A DNA stretch of 23,425 nucleotides from the NCBI RefSeq assembly GCF_900316465.1, contig NZ_ONDD01000034.1, positions 1-23,425 of the forward strand, read 5' to 3'. Below are positions 5,937-12,341 of this stretch, piece by piece. Source of the stretch: an uncultured Fibrobacter sp. (lineage in GTDB: Bacteria > Fibrobacterota > Fibrobacteria > Fibrobacterales > Fibrobacteraceae). Positions within the stretch are counted from its first letter, which is position 1; every line of letters begins with the position of its first letter. Made by a program: the position numbers and the translations under genes. Under the pieces are notes generated by a model. It did not search any database. It was not told the origin of the DNA and was given only the letters and a program-made list of their open reading frames with translations.

Positions 5937-7232
5937 ATGAAAAAGTCAGTACCTATCACACTGCTCACCGGTTACCTCGGAGCCGGAAAAACCACCCTTC
6001 TCAATTTTGTTCTCAACAACCAGCAAGGTTACCACGTCGCCGTGATCGTAAACGACATCGGCGAAGTGAACATCGACCAGACTCTTATTGAAAAAGGCGG
6101 AAACATCACCAAAGAAGATTCTGGAAAGGTTGTTCCGCTGTCTAACGGCTGCATTTGCTGCTCCCTGAAGACCGACCTTTTGGAACAAATTGCCGAACTG
6201 TTGGAAATGAACAAGTTCGACTATATTCTGATTGAAGCGAGCGGTATTTGCGAACCCATTCCTATCGCACAGACTATTTGCATGGCCGGCGCCCAGTTGC
6301 AGAGCCGCGACGGCCGTCCGCTCCCCTGCCACCTGGACAACATCGTGTCCGTAGTAGACGTGGCACGTCTCGCCGACGAATTCGCTGGCGGCCAGAAGCT
6401 TTTGTCCAAGGATCTTGAAGAAGAAGACATTGCAAACCTCTTGATCCAGCAGATTGAATTCTGCAACACGATCGTGATGAACAAGGTTGATAGTTTGTCC
6501 AAAACCGACCTCGAGCACGTGAAGGCCGTGGTTCGCGCCTTGCAGCCCGAAGCCAAGATGATCGAGACGAATTATGGCAAGGTCGAAATGAAGGATATCC
6601 TGGACACCAAGCAGTTCGACTTCGAAAAGGTCGGAAACTCCGCCGCCTGGGCCAAGGAACTCATGAAGGAAACGTCTCCTGAAGACGAAGACGACGATGA
6701 CCATGACGAGCATGAACACCATCATCACGATGATGATCATGACGAACACGAGCATCACCACCATGATCATGATGACCACGACCATGAAGACCATAGCCAC
6801 TGCGATCACGAACACGGCGTGTGCCATTGCGGCCACCACCACGACAAGGATCATCCGCATGGTGACGAATACGGCATCAGCACGTTTGTGTACGAACGCC
6901 GCCGTCCGCTGATTCGTGAACGCTTTGAAGTGTTGCTCGACGACTATCCGACCAGCATTATCCGCACCAAGGGTCTCGTATGGTTCGAAGACGAACGCGA
7001 TAACAGCTACCTGTTCGAACAGGCCGGCAAGCAGGCTTCTGCCCAGAATTTCGGACCTTGGTTCGCCAGCGAAAGCGAAGCCGAACAGAAGCGCATTCTG
7101 CGCGAAAATCCGGATTTGCTCAAGGTGTGGGACGAAAAGTACGGCGACCGTATTATTCGTCTTGTCTTCATTGGCCAGCACATGGACAAGAAGAAGATTA
7201 TCGCTGCGATGGACTCTTGCCTCGGAGAGTAA
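5937..7232 (+). CDS. COG0523 (CobW/ZigA-type) metallochaperone GTPase with His-rich linker
   Basis: 431 residues from the chosen start. N-terminal G3E GTPase: Walker A GYLGAGKTT (12-20), the family metal-binding CXCC (Cys72, Cys74, Cys75 in GCICC), IEASG near 99-103, and NKVD (182-185). Residues about 251-309 are an extreme His/Asp/Glu tract with extra Cys, expected to bind zinc or nickel. The CobW C-terminal domain follows (about 314-431; FVYERRRPL...GDRIIRL). Known members deliver or insert metal, mostly Zn, in the cytoplasm. An in-frame ATG at 5877 would add 20 residues unlike the family; ATG 5937 is preferred because homologues begin just before VTLLTG-like strands, although its ribosome-binding site (GGGG) is weak. 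No cobalamin genes are nearby, arguing against a true CobW. Confidence 0.9.
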   Translation: MKKSVPITLLTGYLGAGKTTLLNFVLNNQQGYHVAVIVNDIGEVNIDQTLIEKGGNITKEDSGKVVPLSNGCICCSLKTDLLEQIAELLEMNKFDYILIEASGICEPIPIAQTICMAGAQLQSRDGRPLPCHLDNIVSVVDVARLADEFAGGQKLLSKDLEEEDIANLLIQQIEFCNTIVMNKVDSLSKTDLEHVKAVVRALQPEAKMIETNYGKVEMKDILDTKQFDFEKVGNSAAWAKELMKETSPEDEDDDDHDEHEHHHHDDDHDEHEHHHHDHDDHDHEDHSHCDHEHGVCHCGHHHDKDHPHGDEYGISTFVYERRRPLIRERFEVLLDDYPTSIIRTKGLVWFEDERDNSYLFEQAGKQASAQNFGPWFASESEAEQKRILRENPDLLKVWDEKYGDRIIRLVFIGQHMDKKKIIAAMDSCLGE

Positions 7233-7244
7233 TCAGCGGAATCT

Positions 7245-7340
7245 TGGATAGCCGTAAAAGAAGGTCCCACCTTGGTGGCCATGCGCACTAAGCAACAAGT
7301 TGCTAAGTGCTGTCCGCCCGGGTCAAGCCCGGGAAGACAT
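7245..7340. repeat. Dispersed REP-like repeat cluster, copy 2
   Basis: TGGATAGCCGTAAAAG repeats the lead-in seen at 5037-5052. Three hairpins follow. The first is CCACC with GGTGG (7267-7278). The second is GCACTAAGCAAC (7285-7296) pairing with GTTGCTAAGTGC (7299-7310), one mismatch. The third is CCCGGG with CCCGGG around TCAAG (7317-7333), followed by GAAGAC. It fills the gap between the GTPase stop and its terminator. Confidence 0.65.
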
Positions 7341-7342
7341 TT

Positions 7343-7378
7343 AAAAACGTCCCGATTATCGGGGCGTTTTTATTTTAT
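7343..7378 (+). terminator. Rho-independent terminator after the COG0523 gene
   Basis: A 13-bp stem (AAAAACGTCCCGA pairing with TCGGGGCGTTTTT, one G-T pair) with a TTA loop and a T/A-rich tail. It separates the GTPase gene from tatA. Confidence 0.9.
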
Positions 7379-7406
7379 ATTATATTTCATAAAAAAGGAA
7401 GGTAAC

Positions 7407-7607
7407 ATGTCTATCGGAATTCCTGAAATCATCTTGATTGTGGTCGTGGTGCTTTTGCTGTTCGGGGCAAAGCGCATTCCTGAACTCGCCCGCTCGCTCG
7501 GCAAGGCCCAGAACGAATACAAGAAGGCAAAGGACGCCCTGAAGGAAGAAGCCGAAGACTTGCAGAAGACGGTCGAGAAGGCTGCCGAAGCCGAAGACAA
7601 GAAATAA
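7407..7607 (+). CDS. tatA: Sec-independent translocase subunit TatA
   Basis: 66 residues. A single N-terminal membrane helix (about 5-19) with the hallmark Phe-Gly hinge (Phe19-Gly20), then the amphipathic helix AKRIPELARSLGKA and a charged Lys/Glu tail. TatA oligomers form the conduit for folded proteins exported by TatC. The start is fixed by AAGGAAGGT just upstream; longer in-frame reading would run back through the terminator and repeat. tatC starts 11 bases after the stop. No tatB-like gene is present, so the encoded system may be a minimal TatAC pair unless tatB lies elsewhere. Confidence 0.93.
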   Translation: MSIGIPEIILIVVVVLLLFGAKRIPELARSLGKAQNEYKKAKDALKEEAEDLQKTVEKAAEAEDKK

Positions 7608-7618
7608 ATTCGTTTCGA

Positions 7619-8338
7619 ATGCAAGACGCGGAATCTAGTTTAGTTTCTCACCTGGAAGCGCTCCGGCGAGCGCTGATCCGTTCTTTTGTCGCGCTTGCGA
7701 TTGGCATTGTCCCGCTCTTTTTAGCTTCGCCCTACGTCCTGGACTGGTTTTGCGAACAAATTACCTTACAGAGCGGAATCACGCTGCATTACTTTTCTCC
7801 GATGGAAGTATTCCTGCTGCAACTTAAGATTGCAGCCCTCCTGGACGTCGTTTTATTTTCGCCTTATATCGCCTGGAACATTTGGCAGTTCGTGCTGCCC
7901 GCGCTTTATGAAAAAGAAAAGCGATTCATCCGCTCGATTGTCGGGCTTACGAGCGCGCTGTTTATTGCAGGCGTTGCATTCTGCCTGATAGTATGTTTTC
8001 CGTTGATTGTGCAGTTCGGCATGAGCTTTGCGGGTGAAACGCTTACGCCCGTATTTGGCGTTTCGAATTTGATTTCGCTTGCGCTCTGGCTTTCGCTTGC
8101 GTTCGGTTGCATGTTCCAATTCCCGCTGGTGACGTACACCTTGATTCGCGGTGGCATCGTGAGCTACGAAACGGTTTGCGACAAGCGCCCGTATGTAGTC
8201 ATCGGAATTCTTGTGGTGGCGGCATTGCTCACGCCGCCCGATATTTTAAGCCAGATTATCCTGGGCGCGCCAACTTACCTGCTTTTTGAAGCCGGACTCT
8301 TGGCAGCCCGAAAATTCCGCAATAAAAGCCCGAAATAA
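7619..8338 (+). CDS. tatC: Sec-independent translocase subunit TatC
   Basis: 239 residues with six predicted membrane helices. The conserved N-terminal SHLEALRRALIRS matches the HLxELRxR signal-recognition motif, FSPMEVFLLQLKIA carries the conserved Pro-x-Glu of the first periplasmic loop, and LTPPDILSQIILGAP matches the conserved TPPD segment before helix 6. TatC binds twin-arginine signal peptides and recruits TatA at the inner membrane. It follows tatA by 11 bases; the gap lacks a good Shine-Dalgarno, so coupling to tatA translation is likely. The C-terminus ends in a short basic cytoplasmic tail. Confidence 0.95.
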   Translation: MQDAESSLVSHLEALRRALIRSFVALAIGIVPLFLASPYVLDWFCEQITLQSGITLHYFSPMEVFLLQLKIAALLDVVLFSPYIAWNIWQFVLPALYEKEKRFIRSIVGLTSALFIAGVAFCLIVCFPLIVQFGMSFAGETLTPVFGVSNLISLALWLSLAFGCMFQFPLVTYTLIRGGIVSYETVCDKRPYVVIGILVVAALLTPPDILSQIILGAPTYLLFEAGLLAARKFRNKSPK

Positions 8339-8339
8339 A

Positions 8340-8450
8340 ATGCGTTAGTGATCGTCGCACGGATGTGGCAAGACTTGCGCAAGCAAGGCTTGATGAGCCG
8401 AAGGCGAGCAGAGCACGACCCGGCGAGGGACGAGCCGGGGAACGCCCCCT
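8340..8450. repeat. G/C-rich spacer with nested hairpins, repeat-like
   Basis: Past tatC the sequence becomes G/C-rich with small dyads: CTTGCGCAAG, CAAGC-AAG-GCTTG, and CCCGGC with GCCGGG. No ORF or known RNA is apparent. It resembles an intergenic dispersed element, but no second copy lies in this window. Confidence 0.35.
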
Positions 8451-8477
8451 CTATATGAAACACTGTGTTGCATATAG
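8451..8477. promoter_or_regulatory. 27-base palindrome between tatC and the TIGR02147 gene
   Basis: CTATATG (8451-8457) pairs with CATATAG (8471-8477), and AACAC (8459-8463) with GTGTT (8465-8469) around a central T; only the 8458/8470 pair mismatches. It could be an operator, since it lies 75 bases upstream of the promoter, or a weak tatC terminator, since an A/T-rich tail follows. Confidence 0.45.
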
Positions 8478-8550
8478 AAAATATTTTTAAAAAGAATTGC
8501 AAAATCTTGTGATTTTTCTTAAAAAACTTAACTTTTGTTGCATAAAACTA

Positions 8551-8579
8551 TTGACAGGGGGATAAAAAAGAGATATATT
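8551..8579 (+). promoter_or_regulatory. Near-consensus sigma-70 promoter for TIGR02147-lipoprotein operon
   Basis: TTGACA (8551-8556) and TATATT (8574-8579) are 17 bp apart. The predicted start near 8586 falls between the in-frame ATG at 8535 and the one at 8604, which rules out the upstream ATG as the start for this promoter. Confidence 0.8.
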
Positions 8580-8603
8580 CTTGACATAACAGGATGGAAA
8601 ACA

Positions 8604-9437
8604 ATGAAACCGATAACTGAATACACCGACTTTCGCCAGCTGATGCTGGACTACTACGAAGACCGCAAGCGTCGTTCCGCGTTTTCGTGGCGTGATTTTT
8701 CGAAGGCCGCTGGATTTACATCGTCGTCGTACATGAAGGTCGTGTGCGATGGCAAAAGCAAGCTGAGTAAAATCGGCGTGGAACGCACCGGGGTCGCCAT
8801 GGGCCTCGTGGGATTTGAAATGGAGTATTTCCGAGCCCTCGTGGAATTCGGGCAGGCCGGGACCGAAGACAAGAAGAAGGCTGCGTACGAGAGAATGCTT
8901 TCGATTGCCAAGGTTCACAAAGTCCGCGTGATGGAAGGCGACCTGTTCGAATTCTATGATTCCTGGCAAAACCCGGTGGTACGCGAGCTTGCACCCTTGA
9001 TGCCGGGAGCAACCCCCGGCGAAATGGCCAAAATGTGCTATCCCGAAGTTTCGGCAGCCGAAGTGCAGCAGAGTCTGAACTTCCTGACCAAAGCGGGTCT
9101 CCTGAAGAAGGCTGGAGATTCCTTTACGCTGGCCGAGACATCGATCAAGGGCACACCGGACGCCACGCGACTTGCTTTAAGGGGTATGCATCGCATGATG
9201 TCCAAGCTCGCCACGCCCGCGATCGACCTCCCTGCTGGCGAACGCAACTTTAGCGGCGTCACCATGGGAGTGTCTCGCGAGAGTTACGACCGCATTGTCA
9301 AAGTATTGGACGAATGCCGCCGACAGATTATCGCGATTGCCGCCGAAGACAAGAGCATCGAACAAGTTTATCGTTTGAATTTACAATTATTCCCGCTTAC
9401 TAAAAGCGTAAAGGAGAGCAAAAATGAAGAAGCTTAA
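8604..9437 (+). CDS. TIGR02147 (Fibrobacter second paralogous family) putative regulator
   Basis: 277 residues from the chosen ATG. The opening (ITEYTDFRQLMLDYYEDRKRR) and the following FSWRDFSKAAGFTSSSYM and GKSKLS segments match the helix-turn-helix-like N-terminus of TIGR02147/DUF4423 proteins, a family expanded in Fibrobacter whose DNA targets are unknown. The C-terminal two thirds is helical, with a winged-helix-like stretch near 145-180 (VQQSLNFLTKAGLLKKAGDSFTL is part of it). An ATG 23 codons upstream lies before the promoter, so this start, with AGGA 9 bases upstream, is preferred. The 3' end overlaps the next gene by 14 bases in another frame. Inference: it regulates its own operon and the partner lipoprotein. 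Confidence 0.85.
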   Translation: MKPITEYTDFRQLMLDYYEDRKRRSAFSWRDFSKAAGFTSSSYMKVVCDGKSKLSKIGVERTGVAMGLVGFEMEYFRALVEFGQAGTEDKKKAAYERMLSIAKVHKVRVMEGDLFEFYDSWQNPVVRELAPLMPGATPGEMAKMCYPEVSAAEVQQSLNFLTKAGLLKKAGDSFTLAETSIKGTPDATRLALRGMHRMMSKLATPAIDLPAGERNFSGVTMGVSRESYDRIVKVLDECRRQIIAIAAEDKSIEQVYRLNLQLFPLTKSVKESKNEEA

Positions 9438-10959
9438 CATTTGCATCGCGGGCGCACTCGCCCTTCTCTGCACAAACTGCGGAGATTCCAATAGCGTAAA
9501 CGTCACGGGCACAGCCGAAGACGTGAACGAAATCGCCGACAAGGGTTCCTCTAGCTCGGGCACTCCCGGGGCCGAATCCTCTAGCAGCGTAGACGAACAG
9601 CAGACGAATTCTTCGTCGAGCGGAGATGCACAGACTCCGCAGATTAACGACGGCTCGCTGGAAGCCTACCTGCAGCAATACGGTCTCGAAACCAAGCACC
9701 GTTTCGACAAGGCCGTGCTTGCATTTAACAAGAGCGAAATGGTCTCCAGGACTCCGGCTATGGATGGCTCCACAAATTCCACAGAATTTGATGGCGAAGG
9801 TGTCCGCAAGTTTGTACAGCAGAACATCGGCGCTATAGAAGCGCTGTTCCCGAAGGCTGCCGCCAAGTACGCCGACCTGGTTGAAGCCACCAAGAACGGC
9901 ACGAACGAATGTTCGCTCTACTCCTTCAACCTCTACGGCAACGAAAAGTATGCCGGCCACGTGCTGGAATACGTCTCCCCCGACACCATGAAGGTCGTGG
10001 ATATCGAAGCCAAGAACTGCGAAGAAAATACGAGCAACCAGATTGTTCGATTCCTGTTCAGCTACTGCGGTGACGTGAGCGAGGAACCGGTCGTTGAACG
10101 CACCACGGCAAAGTCGGACATCGCCAAGGAAAACTGCCCTGCCAGCAAGACCGACGACGAGTGGGTCAACGTGATTGACTCGAAGGATATCGTCACGAGT
10201 TCCTCTTCGGAAACACCGAGTTCTTCTGCCGCAGAAAATCCGGCATCCAGCTCCAGCAAGGAAGTCGAAACGTGCAGGCACATTTCAGATAACGAAGCAT
10301 TGAAGCAAGGTGCCAATTGCAACTCCAGTACCGACACCGAAACCGTTATCGATTGCGTTACCGACAAAGAATACATTTGTGCTGCAAATTACTGGACACT
10401 GGCAGAGATATGCGCACCGGGCAGCGACTGTGACGGTGACGGCATTCCTGACGGAGTTCGCAGAATTGACTTGGAGCCCTGCGATACCGACACATTGCTC
10501 TATTTCTACGGACGCAGTTACCAGTGCATTGAAAACAAGTGGGTGTACCTGCCGCCTCCGGGCCCAGACAGCACCTATTCCCAGGCACGTAATGTCTCGG
10601 TACAGCCCCGCCAGGGAATGGCCGTAACCCCGCGTGTCGTGATAGTAAAGAATGCCGACGGAACCGTTTCTATCCGCGATGACGGTTACTACGTCACAAA
10701 CAACTTCGTTATCAAAGATGTTTACACAGAACTTTCTGGTGATACCATCATCGTAGACGTCATCTACCCTGACGGAGCAAACCTACACTCCTACCAGATT
10801 AGCGCGCTCACGTTTACCGTCAGCAAGGAATACACAAACGTCAAGTACCTGAAGTACAAAGACGATGATCGTGTAAAGCCTTTGTTCGAGGAAGACGAAT
10901 TGCTCCCCTGCGCAAGCTCTTCGACTTGCCAAGAGTGCGGAGAAGGTCTCGATTGTTAA
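9424..10959 (+). CDS. Ser-rich linker lipoprotein with Ca-binding-like loop and Cys-rich tail
   Basis: 511 residues, no family recognised. The N-terminal signal peptide ends at CTNC (Cys19), an atypical lipobox with Asn at -1, followed by poly-Ser linkers (about 42-66), so it is probably anchored in the outer envelope. The first globular part (about 75-235) is mixed alpha/beta. A second Ser-rich linker (about 258-280) leads to a Cys-rich part with DCDGDGIPDG, a thrombospondin-3/EF-type acidic loop likely to bind calcium. A beta-rich region follows (about 390-490), then a tail with four Cys in the last 16 residues. Start supported by AAAGGAGA upstream. It overlaps the TIGR02147 gene by 14 bases, implying coupled expression. 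It converges on gltD with 13 bases between the stops. Confidence 0.8.
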   Translation: MKKLNICIAGALALLCTNCGDSNSVNVTGTAEDVNEIADKGSSSSGTPGAESSSSVDEQQTNSSSSGDAQTPQINDGSLEAYLQQYGLETKHRFDKAVLAFNKSEMVSRTPAMDGSTNSTEFDGEGVRKFVQQNIGAIEALFPKAAAKYADLVEATKNGTNECSLYSFNLYGNEKYAGHVLEYVSPDTMKVVDIEAKNCEENTSNQIVRFLFSYCGDVSEEPVVERTTAKSDIAKENCPASKTDDEWVNVIDSKDIVTSSSSETPSSSAAENPASSSSKEVETCRHISDNEALKQGANCNSSTDTETVIDCVTDKEYICAANYWTLAEICAPGSDCDGDGIPDGVRRIDLEPCDTDTLLYFYGRSYQCIENKWVYLPPPGPDSTYSQARNVSVQPRQGMAVTPRVVIVKNADGTVSIRDDGYYVTNNFVIKDVYTELSGDTIIVDVIYPDGANLHSYQISALTFTVSKEYTNVKYLKYKDDDRVKPLFEEDELLPCASSSTCQECGEGLDC

Positions 10960-10972
10960 TCCGCTTTATCTC

Positions 10973-12334
10973 TTAAAGCGAACCGACAACTCGTTTAGCA
11001 TCGGCCATGGCGCGGACCACAAGGGACGCGCCATTTGCACAGTCACCGACTGCGTAAATGTGGCGAGCGGGATCCGGAATGATCGCGGTACGCGGTGTCA
11101 GCTGCAGGCCCAAATCGTTCACGATGCCCTCGGCCGGAACTCCGGTAAAGCCCATAGCGAGCACAACAAGGTCGGTATCGATGACTTCAGTAGAATTCGG
11201 AACTTCGTTCGGCTTGAGCGGGCGCCCCTGCGGGGACATTTCCCATTCCACGCGGACAGCTTCGACACCTGCGACACGGCCATCTTTCACGATGAACTGC
11301 TTGGAAGATACATTCCAGCGACGTTCACCGCCTTCATGCTGAGCGTAGCTGGTACGCAGCATGTACGGCCAATCCGGCCACGGAGTGGACGGAGAACGTT
11401 CCTCGGGCGGCTTGGGCATAAATTCCACCTGGAGCACGCTTTCGCAGCCTTCGCGGATTGCCTTACCCACACAGTCGTTACCCGTATCGCCACCGCCAAT
11501 TACCAAGACCTTGCGGCCCTTGGCGCTGAACTTTTCAGGATTCGTTTCGCCGGGTTTGTTTGCGCCATGCAAGAAATCGAGTGCGAGGAAGATACCTTCG
11601 GCTTCGCGGCCCGGGATTTTCAAGTCGCGGGCATTCGGCGTACCGATAGCGAGGAAGACTTCGTCAAAATTCTTGTGGATGTATTCCGCCGAAATGTCCT
11701 TGCCGATTTCGGTGCTGCAGACAAACTTGATGCCGGCTTCTTCGAGGAGCTTGACGCGGCGATCGATGACCGACTTGTCGAGTTTCCAGTTCGGAATACC
11801 GTAGCGCAGGAGGCCGCCCACCTTTTCACGCTTTTCGTAAACGGTAACGGCGTAGCCCTTGCGGCGGAGCGCTTCGGCAGCAAAGAGGCCTGCAGGACCC
11901 GAGCCGATCACCGCGGCAGTCTTGCCGTTCCATTCTGCAGCAGGGAGCGTTACGCGGCCTTCTTCGAAGGCGGTTTCGATGATATACTTTTCAATCTGGC
12001 GAACCATCACCGGGTCGTTATGCACGTTGCCCGTACAAGCGGATTCGCAAAGTGCGGGGCAAACGCGGCCCGTAAATTCGGGGAAGAACGCCGTCTTGCT
12101 GATGATGTTGTAGGCACGTTCGGCATTCCCTGCAGCGACAGCCGCATTGAATTCGGGCACCAGGTTACCAAGCGGACAACCCGCACCGTGACAGAACGGA
12201 ATGCCACACGTATGGCAGCGTGAACCCTGCTGCACGATTTCCAGTGAAGTCAACTTGCGTTCGACTTCGTTGTTGTCCTTGATTCGCTCTTCGACAGGGC
12301 GGTAAACATCTGCGATTCTTTTAATTTCTTCCAT
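10973..12334 (-). CDS. gltD: Glutamate synthase (NADPH) small subunit
   Basis: 453 residues, near the usual size. The N-terminal ferredoxin-like part has Cys40, Cys43, Cys48, Cys53 (CHTCGIPFCHGAGC) and Cys92, Cys96, Cys100, the ligands for the 4Fe-4S clusters that pass electrons to the large subunit. FAD site GSGPAG (144-149) with EKREKVGG downstream; NADPH site GGGDTG (280-285) in VIGGGDTGNDC; C-terminal YAVGDCANGASLVV closes the FAD fold. It oxidises NADPH for the GltB reaction. It starts 7 bases after the gltB stop, with GAGG within that junction as ribosome-binding site, so it is the second gene of gltBD. No T-rich terminator follows; only a short CGCTTT/AAAGCG hairpin overlaps the stop. 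Confidence 0.96.
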   Translation of the reverse strand: MEEIKRIADVYRPVEERIKDNNEVERKLTSLEIVQQGSRCHTCGIPFCHGAGCPLGNLVPEFNAAVAAGNAERAYNIISKTAFFPEFTGRVCPALCESACTGNVHNDPVMVRQIEKYIIETAFEEGRVTLPAAEWNGKTAAVIGSGPAGLFAAEALRRKGYAVTVYEKREKVGGLLRYGIPNWKLDKSVIDRRVKLLEEAGIKFVCSTEIGKDISAEYIHKNFDEVFLAIGTPNARDLKIPGREAEGIFLALDFLHGANKPGETNPEKFSAKGRKVLVIGGGDTGNDCVGKAIREGCESVLQVEFMPKPPEERSPSTPWPDWPYMLRTSYAQHEGGERRWNVSSKQFIVKDGRVAGVEAVRVEWEMSPQGRPLKPNEVPNSTEVIDTDLVVLAMGFTGVPAEGIVNDLGLQLTPRTAIIPDPARHIYAVGDCANGASLVVRAMADAKRVVGSL

Positions 12335-12341
12335 ATATACC

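Noticed and set aside
6690..6870. Repetitive CAT/CAC/GAC-rich stretch that could look like a satellite or CRISPR
   Set aside because: It is the in-frame His/Asp/Glu tract of the GTPase, without regular spacers.
5946..7181. Minus-strand frame opposite the COG0523 gene
   Set aside because: Its Val/Met-rich run is just the complement of the His/Asp tract.
8535..8603. Upstream ATG extending the TIGR02147 protein by 23 residues
   Set aside because: The extension contains the TTGACA/TATATT promoter and lacks a ribosome-binding site.
11060..12223. Plus-strand frame opposite gltD
   Set aside because: Same mirror effect; no ribosome-binding site or recognisable domain.
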